Shown here piece by piece: positions 53,252 to 62,419 of a stretch of 64,000 nucleotides of DNA. Position 1 is the stretch's first letter. Every line of letters starts with the position of its first letter. This stretch comes from Acidobacterium sp. S8 (GTDB lineage Bacteria > Acidobacteriota > Terriglobia > Terriglobales > Acidobacteriaceae), in NCBI RefSeq assembly GCF_009765985.1, contig NZ_LMUM01000027.1, forward strand, positions 1 to 64,000, read 5' to 3'. The notes below the pieces were generated by a model. It had not been told where the DNA came from and ran no database searches. It saw only the letters and a program-made list of their open reading frames with translations. Both the position numbers and the translations under genes were made by a program.

Positions 53252-55316
53252 ATGACTTCCACGCAGTTTGCGTCCACAGCCATGCGAACGATGCGCGCGG
53301 GACTAGTTTCCGCCACCATCTTTCAGCTGGCAATCGGCAATGCTTTTGCCGCAAATCCCCCATCACGCGACAACGACACTAGTTCGCCTATCAAGCATGT
53401 AATTGTCATCATCGGTGAAAACCGAAGCTTCGATCACGTCTTCGCAACATATGTACCCAAGAAAGGCGAAAAGGTCTGGAATCTTCTTTCCGAGGGTATT
53501 ATCAAGGCTGACGGAACACCCGGTCCGAACTTTTACAAAGCAGAGCAGAGCGCAGCTTATGATGAAGCTCCTGATGCGTTCATGCTCAGCCCCGTCAAGA
53601 CTACTTTTCCAAAGGATGTACTTCCTGCCCCGCTCGTCGGCGGAGCAACAGACTCCTATGTCAAGAACGACAGCCTCAAATTGGCAAGGCAGTCCGAGAA
53701 CGGTCTTCCTGCCGATTATTATGGCTACCTTGTGACAGGGGGCACCGGTCTAACCGCTAAGACTCCCGATACGCGCATCACGAATGTGAACAATCTTGCT
53801 CCGGGGCCATTCCAGCTGACCAATGGCGATTCGTTTACCTATAACTCTTATGCGGCGAGCCCTGTGCACCGCTTCTATCAGATGTGGCAGCAGTTGGACT
53901 GCAATGCCACTAAAGCCACATCCAGAAATCCTTCCGGCTGCAACTCAGGCCTGTTTTCCTGGGTGGAAGTAACAGTAGGCGCAGGCACGAACGGTATCAA
54001 GCAGCCTGCAAACTTCAGTACCGAATATTCGGCAGGAGATGTCACCACTGGAGAAGGCTCAACCGCCCTGGGCTTTTATAACGTCCAGAACGGTGATGTG
54101 CCTTACTTCAAGAGCCTGGCAGATCGCTACGCGATGAGTGACAACTTCCACCAGTCGGTAAACGGCGGAACCGGCGCCAACCACATCATGCTCGGCCACG
54201 GTGACGCAATCTGGTTCAGCGACGGCAACGGACATCCTCTACCGCCGCCCCACAAGAAGGAAGTTGCCTCGGGCACAGCCAATGCGGGAGTTGTAGACGA
54301 AGTCGAAAACCCGAAATCCAGCTAAGAACACCAACAACTGGTACTCTGAGGACGGTTACGGTGGGGGTTCGTTTGGCTCGGCATCGTACGGCGGCGGCTC
54401 ATATTCCAACTGCTCTGACAAAACACAGCCCGGCGTTGGCCCAATCGTTGAGTATCTGGAATCTCTCAGCACGCCGATCCATGCACACTGTCAGAAGGAC
54501 CATTACTATCTCCTGAACAACTACAACCCTGGCTACTTCGGAAATGGCAATAATGCCTACACCGATACGAATGCCAACAACACGGTCTTCACCATCCCGC
54601 CGTCGTCTGTCCCCAGCATCGGCGACACTATGCTCAACGCGAAGATTTCGTGGAAGTACTACGGCGACCAGTGGAACAACTACGTCAATGACCCATATCA
54701 GTTGAACTACGGGGCCATCGGAAAAGACACCGACGAATACTGCAACATCTGCAATCCCTTCCAGTACGACACCTCGATCATGGCTGATGCATCGATTCGC
54801 AACGCTCACATTCAAGACACGGCCAATTTATACGAGGACATCAAAAACGGTACGCTGCCCGCAGTCTCTTTCGTCAAGCCCAGCGGCCTTGTCGACGGAC
54901 ATCCGGCATCGTCGAAGCTCGATCTTTTTGAAGGCTTCACCAAGAAAATCGTGGATGAGGTAAAGAAAAATCCAAGACTCTGGAAGGATACCGCAATCTT
55001 CATTACCTTCGATGAAGGTGGCGGTTACTATGACTCCGGTTATGTACAGCCGCTCGATTTCTTCGGTGACGGCACGCGTATTCCGCTGCTTGTCGTATCA
55101 CCTTACACGAAGGCCGGTCATATTTCGCATGAATACTCAGACCACGTTTCGATCCTGAAATTCATCGAGCGGAATTGGGGTCTGGACACCGTCACGCGTC
55201 GCAGCCGTGACAACTTCCCCAACCCGGTTACGGCAGCCGACAACCCGTACGCACCGGTCAACAGCCCCGCCATTGACGATCTCTTTAGCTTGTTCGACTT
55301 CCCGAACAACGACTAG
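53252..55316 (+). pseudogene. Acid phosphatase/phospholipase C-type phosphoesterase, one frameshift
   Basis: Two frames (to 54325 and from ~54313 to 55316) make one exported phosphoesterase of ~687 residues. AGGAGGAAG precedes ATG 53252; the signal region ends GNAFA. The metal and catalytic region IKHVIVIIGENRSFDHVFATYVP begins the AcpA/PLC fold, with GGTGANHIMLGHGD, FVKPSG...HPASS, and TAIFITFDEGGGYYDSGYVQP as later metal-binding motifs. The first frame ends at VENPKSS-stop; deleting one A from GAAATCC near 54317 gives VENPNPAKNTNNWYSEDGYGGG and continues to the end. Upstream of a strong terminator. Again a +1 event in a homopolymer. Confidence 0.88.
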
Positions 55317-55335
55317 GGCAGCGCGTAATCCGTGA

Positions 55336-55366
55336 AAGCCGGAGCCGGGTAACGGCTCCGGCTTTT
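55336..55366 (+). terminator. Intrinsic terminator of the phosphoesterase gene
   Basis: AAGCCGGAGCC-GGGTAAC-GGCTCCGGCTTTT: an 11-base GC-rich stem with a T tail, starting 20 bases after the phosphoesterase stop. Confidence 0.9.
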
Positions 55367-55490
55367 GCGTCGGCGCGATCATTATTTAGGATTCGCACGC
55401 GCTCAAAAGTTTTGCTGGCCCGATCTAGTTAGTCAAACTGGTGAAGCGAGTTGTTGGGACAGGTGATTGCAATATCGATCTTTGGCGGCC

Positions 55491-55513
55491 AAGTGCCGAC
55501 AAGCGGACTATAG
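55491..55513 (+). repeat. Dispersed repeat copy 3 (half element)
   Basis: AAGTGCCGACAAGCGGACTATAG; the right half GACAAGCGGACTATA is identical to the palindrome at 50933-50975. Confidence 0.55.
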
Positions 55514-55772
55514 GAGGGCCACGTACCTCGATTTCGTTGGTCGATGAGTGGCTCGACGATTTTGTTCTCATCGGGTTTCTTTTTTTGCAGCAACCGTGGT
55601 CGCGCGCTGCCACGGTTAGAGCGCAACTTCTCACCAGCGAGGGTGGTCAGTGAATCGTTATTCCAATGGCCGTTCTAAGCCCAGAGACGCTAGAAACCTG
55701 GTTGCTAGAGCTACGGCGACGGCATAGGCCGATCAGTTTATTGATTTGTCCTAGGCAGGTTCCGAGACAGAA

Positions 55773-55797
55773 ACGGGCTACTACCTAAGTAGCCCGT
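55773..55797 (-). terminator. Intrinsic terminator of the His-rich small gene
   Basis: ACGGGCTACT and AGTAGCCCGT form a perfect 10-base stem with loop ACCTA. In the minus direction the stem is followed by TTTCTGTC. It begins 18 bases after the stop of the gene at 55816. Confidence 0.75.
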
Positions 55798-55815
55798 CAA
55801 GGCATGTGAATTCAG

Positions 55816-56016
55816 CTACTTCTTCGCTTTCTCCTGGGACTTTTTATGTGCTGCATTGGTCAGTTCGTGCGCTTTCGTAGAATGTTGGTGGGCCTCCTGT
55901 GAATGCTTATGGCCCTCGTCGTGACTGCCCTTTTCGTGCAGCTCGGCCGCATTGCGATGCGATTTCGCTGCGTTTTCGTGATGCTCGGCGGCTTGCTTAT
56001 GTTCCTCGTGTGCCAT
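55816..56016 (-). CDS. Small histidine/alanine-rich helical protein
   Basis: A 66-residue cytosolic protein made of an irregular heptad-like repeat: HKQAAEHHENAAKSHRNAAELHEKGSHDEGHKHSQEAHQHSTKAHELTNAAHKKS. It contains about 13 histidines and many Ala/Glu/Lys, so it should form one or two amphipathic helices and could bind metals. Similar short His-rich proteins are widespread in soil bacteria without known role. A well-formed terminator follows it. It sits alone between the phosphoesterase and the phosphate transporter. Confidence 0.75.
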   Translation of the reverse strand: MAHEEHKQAAEHHENAAKSHRNAAELHEKGSHDEGHKHSQEAHQHSTKAHELTNAAHKKSQEKAKK

Positions 56017-56164
56017 AAAACCTCTTTATTGCGTATATAAAATACGCTTATGTTATGGGAGTAGGGAATCGACCGCGCGGTTGCCGCCGCGGTGGAATAA
56101 TTAACGCTTCGAACATATCGATTGAGATAGGTGAATGTTTTCTTTCAGTCCTTTTGATTCAAGA

Positions 56165-57217
56165 TTAGTGAATGAAAGGCTGGATGGCAAAGTGGGCAAA
56201 AGCGTACCCCGCAGCTCCAATAAGTGCGGCTCCCGGAAATGTCAAAACCCAGGCAACTACAATTTTTTCTCCCCAGATCCAGCGCACCGCGTGCCAGCCA
56301 CGCGTAGCACCAACTCCCGAAACCGCGCCGCCGATGGCATGAGTTGTTGAAATTGGGACCTTTGCAATTGTAGCTAGTCCAATTGTGATCGCGGCCGCCA
56401 TCTCAGCTGAAAAGCCGCCGACTGGACGGAGGTGAGGAGTGATGCGAGAACCGATCGTCTTTACGATTCGCCAACCACCGCACATTGTTCCCAATGCCAT
56501 AGCTGCGTGACAACTGAGAATGATCCACCAGGCGATCTCATGTTTGCCGACGAGTCCCTGAAAACCGGACTTGCTTGCTTTTCCCCACTGTTCATGGCCC
56601 GCGGCTGCCAGCAGCGCGACGATAATTCCCATGGTTTTTTGTGCGTCGTTTGTTCCATGACCAAGGGAATAAAGACCGGCAGATATCAGCTGTAGGTGCC
56701 TGAAGCGCTTTTCGGTCCTATAGCGCTCCGAACGTCTCGTAAGCCACGCAACAGTGGTCATAATGGCCCAACCCAGAATCATTCCGATAATGGGCGAAAT
56801 GATCAGAAACGCGATAACTGGTATCCACCCTTTGACGAGGATCGCCTTGAAACCAGCCTTTGCAATCGCTGCCCCCGCATAACCGCTAATGATGGCATGT
56901 GAGGAGCTGGTCGGAAGTGCCATGAGCCAGGTGATGATATCCCATACGATGGCACCGATGAGGCCACCGCAGATCACGTAAACATCCACTGCGGAAGGAT
57001 TAATAAGTTTGTTGCTAATCGTTTCGGCAACGCCAGTGCCAAAAAGAAATGCAGCCACAAAGTTGAAAAATGCAGCCCACAGGACTGCCTGTCCGGGCGT
57101 AAGCACACGAGTAGTGACAACTGTTGCAACAGAATTGGCGGCATCATGGAAGCCGTTGAAGAAGTCGAAAACAAGGGCAACCGCGACTAGAGTAAATACG
57201 AAGTAAAGGATCGGCAT
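56165..57217 (-). CDS. pit: Inorganic phosphate transporter, PiT family
   Basis: A 350-residue inner-membrane symporter with about ten helices. The two PiT signature repeats are clear: FDFFNGFHDAANSVATVVTTRVLTPGQAVLWAAFFNFVAAFLFGTGVA near the N-terminus and LYSLGHGTNDAQKTMGIIVALLAA in the second half, each with the GxND/DAAN-type substrate motif. ISGYAGAAIAKAG and STTHAIGGAVSGVGATRGWHAVRW are also typical. The length suits the short bacterial Pit branch, which usually takes up metal-phosphate. It follows the DUF47 gene by 9 bases, the standard pair. Confidence 0.95.
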   Translation of the reverse strand: MPILYFVFTLVAVALVFDFFNGFHDAANSVATVVTTRVLTPGQAVLWAAFFNFVAAFLFGTGVAETISNKLINPSAVDVYVICGGLIGAIVWDIITWLMALPTSSSHAIISGYAGAAIAKAGFKAILVKGWIPVIAFLIISPIIGMILGWAIMTTVAWLTRRSERYRTEKRFRHLQLISAGLYSLGHGTNDAQKTMGIIVALLAAAGHEQWGKASKSGFQGLVGKHEIAWWIILSCHAAMALGTMCGGWRIVKTIGSRITPHLRPVGGFSAEMAAAITIGLATIAKVPISTTHAIGGAVSGVGATRGWHAVRWIWGEKIVVAWVLTFPGAALIGAAGYAFAHFAIQPFIH

Positions 57218-57226
57218 AGAGGTTTC

Positions 57227-57850
57227 TTAACCGTTCTTGAGCAACACTCGGGCTAGAGTTTCGGTGGCTTCTTCACTTCGTTCGATGGCCTCCTCGAGAA
57301 GATCATGTAGTTCTTTTTTCTTGATAACTTCGAGCGGATCCGGACTGCCGCTGAATAAGTCTCGTAGAAAGGTTTCCCTGTCTCGCTTCACCAGTTCCAT
57401 TACGTCAGACACCGCATCAAGACTGGGCTTGAGGTCCTTCAGTTTTTTCTGGTGACGGAGACTATGGATAATTTCATTGAGTTCACCTGAGATCGTCGAG
57501 AGATTCTTGACCTGTCCAGTCAGCGTAGGGTGCAAATCTTTCAATTGGTAAAGGCGAAATCGCTGAGAAAGCTCCGCGACCCGATCGACGACGCCGTCCA
57601 TCTCGTTAATGAGACCAAGAATGTCCTCCCGATCAAGAGGGGTGATGAAGGACTGGTCCAACCGGAGAACTGACTCGCTGAAGATCTTGCGCGCGGCAAG
57701 TCTATCTTGTTCGATCTTATTGAGTTGGCCATCGAAGTTTGGAAAGCTCGAGACAACTGCTTCGAGCTGCTTCGCCGTGCTTACCACGCGATCTGACAGT
57801 TGCTCTAACTCGTCATAAAACTTGTCGTCCTTTGGAAGGAGGTTAAACAT
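57227..57850 (-). CDS. DUF47 (PhoU-like) partner of the phosphate transporter
   Basis: A 207-residue all-helical protein: KDDKFYDELEQLSDRVVSTAKQLEAVV...FITPLDREDILGLINEMDGVVDRVAEL, with the acidic E/D pairs that bind metal clusters in PhoU-type bundles. DUF47 proteins are commonly encoded directly before pit genes and are thought to control the transporter. GGAG lies before ATG 57850. It is upstream gene of the two-gene operon, whose regulation is not visible. Confidence 0.92.
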   Translation of the reverse strand: MFNLLPKDDKFYDELEQLSDRVVSTAKQLEAVVSSFPNFDGQLNKIEQDRLAARKIFSESVLRLDQSFITPLDREDILGLINEMDGVVDRVAELSQRFRLYQLKDLHPTLTGQVKNLSTISGELNEIIHSLRHQKKLKDLKPSLDAVSDVMELVKRDRETFLRDLFSGSPDPLEVIKKKELHDLLEEAIERSEEATETLARVLLKNG

Positions 57851-58006
57851 GATCGCTCCAGTCCAATAGTCAGATGGCTTCCATCGTTACATTTATGTCA
57901 ATTTAATAATCCTTGCGAGATGCCGTGCGTGGGTCCAGTCACTCAGTAGGGTGGCATGATCCCTTCTGGTTGAGGAGAATCGAGTATTCGATAGCAATAC
58001 AAGTTA

Positions 58007-58034
58007 GCGAATAGTCGGCATCTCGGACAGTTGG
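58007..58034 (-). repeat. Dispersed repeat copy 4
   Basis: On the minus strand it reads CAACTGTCCGAGATGCCGACTATT, matching the CACTTGTCCGA-N3-GCGGACTAT pattern with a few changes. Confidence 0.45.
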
Positions 58035-58138
58035 TAGCCAGAAACAATGTCGCAACACTACGAATAGCCGGTTACATGGCGACTTGAAGAGATGCCGATT
58101 GGCGCTAACCCTTGTTATCGATAACCATGAATATAAAG

Positions 58139-58162
58139 GCACTTGTCCGATTTGCGGACTAT
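58139..58162 (+). repeat. Dispersed repeat copy 5
   Basis: GCACTTGTCCGA-TTT-GCGGACTAT, the cleanest non-palindromic copy; both conserved halves are exact. Confidence 0.6.
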
Positions 58163-58310
58163 CGAAACTTGTTCTCTCCGCGTATCGGGCAAATGAACCC
58201 AGGCACAGCTGGTATTTCCCTTAGATGCTTTGCATCTAGAGCTAAATCGAGCTCCGGCCTGCTGAACCCACCTCCATATTGTGTGCAGGCCACAACTTCG
58301 CATCCGCGTC

Positions 58311-60179
58311 TTAGGGAGCGACGGGCCTTCCGCTAACCCTCGGTGTAGCTACCGGTGAGGCCGCGCCCAAAAGTTCGGTGACGAAAGCTGGCGGATTGTC
58401 ATCATCCAATACCCACACATTACCGCTGCGGTCGACAGCAATACCATTGCGAGGAAATTTGATGAGTCCTCCGGCGGTGAAACCGCCTGACGGACTGAAC
58501 GCGTTTCCGTTCGTATCCAGCTCGGTAACTGTGTCGTTGCCGAAGTTGTTCACCCATACATGGTTTGCGCTGTCGGTTGTGATGCCCCAGGGTTGGCTTG
58601 TCGAAGTAATTCCACCCACCGCAACTGGTCCTAACGTGACCACGGGTATGGCCGAATCGTGGATTTTCGTAACGCTTCCGGTGGTATTGGCCACCCAGAC
58701 ATCTCCATCGTTGTCGACTGTGATTCCTTGTTGCGCACCTTGACCTCCGCCAGAGACTACGGCGCCTGTCAGAGTGAGAATGCCATAGTCGACGATTTGT
58801 GAAACGCCTCCGGTGCCGGTGTTGGAAACCCAAATAATATTTGGCAATACCGTGGTGTCGGCGGTCATGCAAGAGGCGGTGCCAAGACCAAAGCCACCCA
58901 CCCAGAAGGAGAAGTCACCGGCGGTTGTGCTTACGCTAAGCTCTCGCGCGGTATTTGTTGTCTCACTATCGGCGATCCATAGCTGGCTGAAGGAGTCGGC
59001 GACGATGCTCGTGGGATTAAAGAAGGCTGTGCTTCCGAACGGAGCGACGACGACCTTACCTGAACTGTCGATCGCTTCGACTGTGTTTCCGACAAAATTT
59101 GTGATCCAGATCTTGCCACTGGTATCAAAAAAGAGCTCTTCCGGGTGATTCAGGCCGGCTGGCTTATAGCCTCCAGATGGTGATATCTCCACTCCGACCG
59201 GGTTTAATTCTGTGATGCTACCCAGAGTGCTGCTGCCGCCGGTGGAATTCGCAATCCAGATATCCCCGGCTTGATCGATTGCCATGCCCCTGGGAGTGCT
59301 GATGTCTCCGGGAACGAATTTTAAGGCAAGAAGCAAGTCGTTCGGCGCAGTCGGAAGTACGGGATTGTATGGCAGCGCCACCGGCACATGCGAAAGCAGA
59401 TCATAAATCGCCGCCACGTTCTTCCCGGGGCTCAGCGCGATATCCAGCGCTGCCTGCAAGGTGTTCGTGGGAGCGCTGCCGCCGGCAGGAGGACTAACCG
59501 CCGAATACAAGGTGTTGCAATTGCTGAACGGGGACGGCGAGTTCACGCAATAGACAAGAATATCGGCAAGCGTGTTGAGAGTCTCAGGAGAGTTCGGGCT
59601 TGTGCTGAGAAATTTCGCAGGTTTACCCGAAGCGATATCGATGACATTTGTAGCGAGGGTAAGGCCGGAGTTGATCATGCCGATATATTGCGTTGAGCGG
59701 GGAATCCCAATGGTTCCGATTTGTGCGGGATTTTGCGGATTCATGAATTGCGCAAATGTGTAGGCAGCGGCGACGGTGGAAAGCTCATTGATAACAACAT
59801 TGTTGGGGAGGTTGTTGCACGGACCAAGCATCGCAATGAGAAATATATTGGCATTGACGCCGTTTCCCGCGTCGCCGCCAGAGGCCGTGATGTAGAGCTG
59901 CGAAGGTGCATGCCGGCAGCTGAATGAGGTGATGGAAAAATTTCCGTTCGCGTCGCTGGTGGCGCGGGCAAGAGTTGCGCTGGAAGTCTTTCCAAATGTG
60001 CCCGCTTCTACAAGAAGAATGGATGAACCGGAAACAGGTTTCCTGCCGCCCATGACGCGGGCGGACAGCATGGCTTGTGTGCTGGTCGTAGAAGTGGGAA
60101 TCGTGCTGGTAGAGCAACCAGTGCAGACTATTGCAGCGATGAAACCCCACAGTATGAAATTCAGTTTGGGAATTCGCAT
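58311..60179 (-). CDS. NHL/SMP-30-type beta-propeller lipoprotein
   Basis: A 622-residue exported protein. The signal peptide ends IVCTGCSTS, a lipobox, so the mature protein is probably lipid-anchored. Residues ~30-130 form a carboxypeptidase-regulatory-like domain (LSARVMGGRKPVSGSSILLVEAG...TSDANGNFSI). The C-terminal half is a beta propeller with repeated blades such as MAIDQAGDIWIANS, LFFDTSGKIWITNF, ITVDNDGDVWVANT, TTDSANHVWVNNF and IAVDRSGNVWVLDD. GAGAGGACG precedes ATG 60179; the ORF start at 60236 is weaker. Such proteins are common in acidobacteria; the ligand is unknown. Confidence 0.85.
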   Translation of the reverse strand: MRIPKLNFILWGFIAAIVCTGCSTSTIPTSTTSTQAMLSARVMGGRKPVSGSSILLVEAGTFGKTSSATLARATSDANGNFSITSFSCRHAPSQLYITASGGDAGNGVNANIFLIAMLGPCNNLPNNVVINELSTVAAAYTFAQFMNPQNPAQIGTIGIPRSTQYIGMINSGLTLATNVIDIASGKPAKFLSTSPNSPETLNTLADILVYCVNSPSPFSNCNTLYSAVSPPAGGSAPTNTLQAALDIALSPGKNVAAIYDLLSHVPVALPYNPVLPTAPNDLLLALKFVPGDISTPRGMAIDQAGDIWIANSTGGSSTLGSITELNPVGVEISPSGGYKPAGLNHPEELFFDTSGKIWITNFVGNTVEAIDSSGKVVVAPFGSTAFFNPTSIVADSFSQLWIADSETTNTARELSVSTTAGDFSFWVGGFGLGTASCMTADTTVLPNIIWVSNTGTGGVSQIVDYGILTLTGAVVSGGGQGAQQGITVDNDGDVWVANTTGSVTKIHDSAIPVVTLGPVAVGGITSTSQPWGITTDSANHVWVNNFGNDTVTELDTNGNAFSPSGGFTAGGLIKFPRNGIAVDRSGNVWVLDDDNPPAFVTELLGAASPVATPRVSGRPVAP

Positions 60180-60789
60180 GTCACGTCCTCTCAGGGATGA
60201 AACGTGGAGGGTTTGCGTCACTATGCAATTGCGCAATGTGACGGATGGACCATCCCGTGCGCATTTCTACTGGGTTCTGACGTCGTTATGCCGGTGCGGC
60301 CAACGGTCTACAGCTCAGGTGTGAGCAAGGTGTGTTGAATCGTTCTGCAACAGGGGAAACAAAGCCGCAAGAATCTGACGTGCTGTCGAAGCGGCTTATC
60401 GTCCCTTCGATCAGGCTCACCGATTATCACGCCGACTCGGAGGAGTGTCAAAAGGATTATGAACCCGCGGCAAAACGACGTTTAGTAGATGAAGATAAAA
60501 AATACCCGCGGAGTTACGGTGGGGTTATATTGTGCGTGTCCTTGTAAGGTTCTAGGAGTCTCCTGTTGCCGCTAGAGCTTATTCCGGTCCCATCTCAATC
60601 ACTATACGCCCGTGATCTATCAGCATTTCCCCGACAAGTGGCACATTATTGATGAGTTGAGCAGCGAGACGATCGGGCTGATGGTTCAAAACTTCGACGC
60701 GATTGCCACTAAATATGTTGCACCGAAAGAGCGTCTTTTTGCGATTCACGAGGCATGATTCAATTCTGCATTGCCCATCCACAACAGTT
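60180..60789. other. 610-base stretch without an intact gene
   Basis: No supported gene. The minus-strand frame ending at 60579 (NRVEVLNHQPDRLAAQLINN...HGRIVIEMGPE) may be the tail of a lost gene, but is not recognised. The left part is the probable promoter zone of the NHL lipoprotein. Confidence 0.4.
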
Positions 60790-61215
60790 CCGTAACGCTC
60801 GCGACAGCATCTTCGAGCGCGAGGCCGTGGCGGATGAACGCGATTCTTCGGGATGCTCTTCGCCGCGGCATAGGCCAGGCGACATATCGGGACATTTAGG
60901 CAGAGTTTATTTCGCGCCGAGACACGAGCGAATTTTGCTCTGTGGATAGAATGAAGCAGGACTCTGGCCGTAGCTTCACAACACCCGAGACGATCGCAGC
61001 TGAACGCGCTAATATCCGCTTTGTCTTGAATGGTCGCAATGCTGTCGAACCGATCATGGACGCAGAGAGATCGCGGGAGCAGGCCCCGATCCTTCCTAAA
61101 CGAGTCACAACATCGAGTGATAGAGGAAGTGCTGAACTCAGCAGACCGGGTCCACGGACTCCAAGGGCTCGCCGGAACCGGAAAAACTACAATGCTCCAG
61201 AGCCTGTTCGATGAT
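60790..61215 (+). pseudogene. MobF relaxase/helicase remnant
   Basis: Fragments of a TraA/TrwC-type relaxase in several frames: ARDSIFEREAVADER, then ILRDALRRGIGQATYRDI, SGRSFTTPETIAAERANI, and LNESQHRVIEEVLNSADRVHGLQGLAGTGKTTMLQSL with a Walker A motif. Their order matches the segment before and at the helicase start of MobF proteins, where FEREAVVDER, DALRR-G, GRxFTTxEM-x-LER and GLQGxAGxGKTT follow one another. Frameshifts and stops separate them. It is not a copy of the local relaxase at 27525, whose sequence differs, but of another element. Confidence 0.65.
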
Positions 61216-61667
61216 GCGCTCAAAGGTCGCAACTCTCGCCTTGCGCTGTTTGTCGCAGCGGCTTTCCTCGGCCTCGTACTGCTTCTGTTGACGCTCGAAC
61301 TCGGCCTTCCGCTCCTCCCCCTTGCGCTCCTGGTCTGCCTGGTACTCCGCCTGCTTGCTTCGTGGTCGGCTGCTCGTTGTGCTACCTCCTCGACCGACTC
61401 CTCCCGGGCGCGGGTGCCATGATAGTCGGCGGTGCGACAGATTCTCGAGGAGCGTGGTTGGTGTGAACTCGGCATTCATCGTCCAGGTAAACCGTCACTT
61501 GTGCGTCCAATGTGCTTTCCATACGCGATGATGGCAGCTTTCGCGCTTGGGCAGGGTGGTTCTGCATCGGGTTAACAGGCTTTGCAAGTTCGCGGTACTG
61601 GTGTTTGTAACCTTGCGCCGAAGGAGACGTGGTATGGCTCAATTCGCATAGCTCGTTGAATGACGTC
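61216..61667. other. Degenerate stretch between relaxase and RES remnants
   Basis: On the minus strand part of it encodes a highly charged coiled coil (KAEFERQQKQYEAEESRCDKQRKARVATFERIIEQAL) inside ORF 61138-61479. Its end overlaps the relaxase remnant, so the frame as listed is not a real gene, but the coiled coil may be a leftover of another protein. Confidence 0.35.
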
Positions 61668-62160
61668 ATGATCGATGCGGACGTGCCTGAGGAGTGCAGA
61701 GAGAAAGTTGCCGAGCTGGTGTGCTGTCCGTATTGCGGCACCATCACGACATTTGGGATGAGGTTGGGATCAAGTCTCAAGGAGAATTACGCTAAGAGGC
61801 TCTGATGGGCGAGTGGTTTGCGAAGGACGCAAACCGATTGGATGAGTTTCGTCAATTTCTTACGAAGTACCCATACTGCAAGGAGCTCCGAGATGGCATC
61901 GCCAAATTTTCGTCAACGACGCTGACAGATCAGGTATTTTATCGTGCACGGCGAATTAGGAGCGGGAAGTCTATATGCTCACCGACTTCATACCTCCTGA
62001 TCCAGCGAAACATTCGGTAGGGGAGGGAAAGCGCCGTCTCTGGCGCTTCATCAAGGAGGAGATTCTCGATTGGTTTGAGAAGCGTTCCGAGATCCAAAAA
62101 CGGCCCCCGGCGCGTAGCATAGACTCAGCCATCAGCGCTCATGCAAGGAGATCTACATGA
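61668..62160 (+). pseudogene. RES-domain gene remnant
   Basis: Three overlapping frames read MIDADVPEECREKVAELVCCPYCGTITTF (a zinc-knuckle N-terminus), then EWFAKDANRLDEFRQFLTKYPYCKELRDGIAKFSSTTLTDQVFYRARRI, and MLTDFIPPDPAKHSVGEGKRRL. This order fits larger RES-domain proteins, whose RES core starts with a YRAR motif and goes on to F-x-PPDP-x-GEGRxN. Stops and shifts occur near 61755-61800 and ~61970, and the catalytic remainder after GEGKR is missing. A dead toxin-like or effector gene of the graveyard element. Confidence 0.5.
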
Positions 62161-62324
62161 CCCGGTTCCAAGAAGGAAGTCTATTGAGGCTGAAGCGCAA
62201 AACGGCCTCGCCCACTTCGTCGAAGCTTCTTGAGGCGGAAAATATGGAGGGAAGAAGTGCCGCTGAAAGGCACCTGAAGGGGCAAGGGAATGTTCAGCAC
62301 CCTCGCCAGTGCCCTTTTTCGTGA
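62157..62324 (+). pseudogene. Integrase N-terminal remnant
   Basis: ATG 62157 with AAGGAG upstream begins MTRFQEGSLLRLKRKTAS, closely resembling the start of the intact integrase at 32523 (SRFQYGSLRLRKRERSTD). Similarity is lost after about 18 residues and the frame ends at 55 residues. It lies 49 bases from a tRNA-Asp 3' fragment, as expected for an integrase gene at an attachment site. Confidence 0.5.
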
Positions 62325-62372
62325 CTGTCACTTTGGTCCGTTGCCACAAACTCTTTATTTTATGGAGTTTAG

Positions 62373-62419
62373 TGGCGGGGACGACGGGGCTCGAACCCGC
62401 GACCTCTGCCGTGACAGCG
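62373..62419 (-). tRNA. tRNA-Asp (GUC) 3' fragment, probable att site
   Basis: A 47-base minus-strand sequence matching the 3' half of tRNA-Asp: anticodon loop CTGTCAC, then GGCAGAGGTCGCGGGTTCGAGCC and CCGTCGTCCCCGCCA. The 5' half is absent: bases before the loop (TTTCG) do not pair with GGCAG. Such partial tRNA copies are left where an element integrates at a tRNA gene; the complete tRNA should be elsewhere. Confidence 0.75.

Larger units (their letters stand above)
55317..55815. other. Intergenic stretch with terminators and a repeat
   Basis: About 500 bases without a gene. It holds the strong terminator of the phosphoesterase (55336-55366), a copy of the dispersed repeat (55491-55513) and the terminator of the small His-rich gene (55773-55797). 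The short ORFs listed here lie across the repeat and have no support. Confidence 0.6.
57851..58310. other. Non-coding region with two dispersed repeat copies
   Basis: 460 bases between the divergent-side DUF47 promoter and the NHL lipoprotein terminus. It contains repeat copies at 58007-58034 and 58139-58162 in opposite orientation. No gene was recognised. Confidence 0.6.

Noticed and set aside
60332-60547. 71-residue plus ORF
   Set aside because: No ribosome site, no recognisable similarity, and it lies in the likely upstream region of the NHL lipoprotein gene.
61138-61479. 113-residue minus ORF with coiled coil
   Set aside because: Its end is antisense to the relaxase Walker A remnant, so the frame is a chimera of decayed DNA. 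Kept only as a note on the gap.
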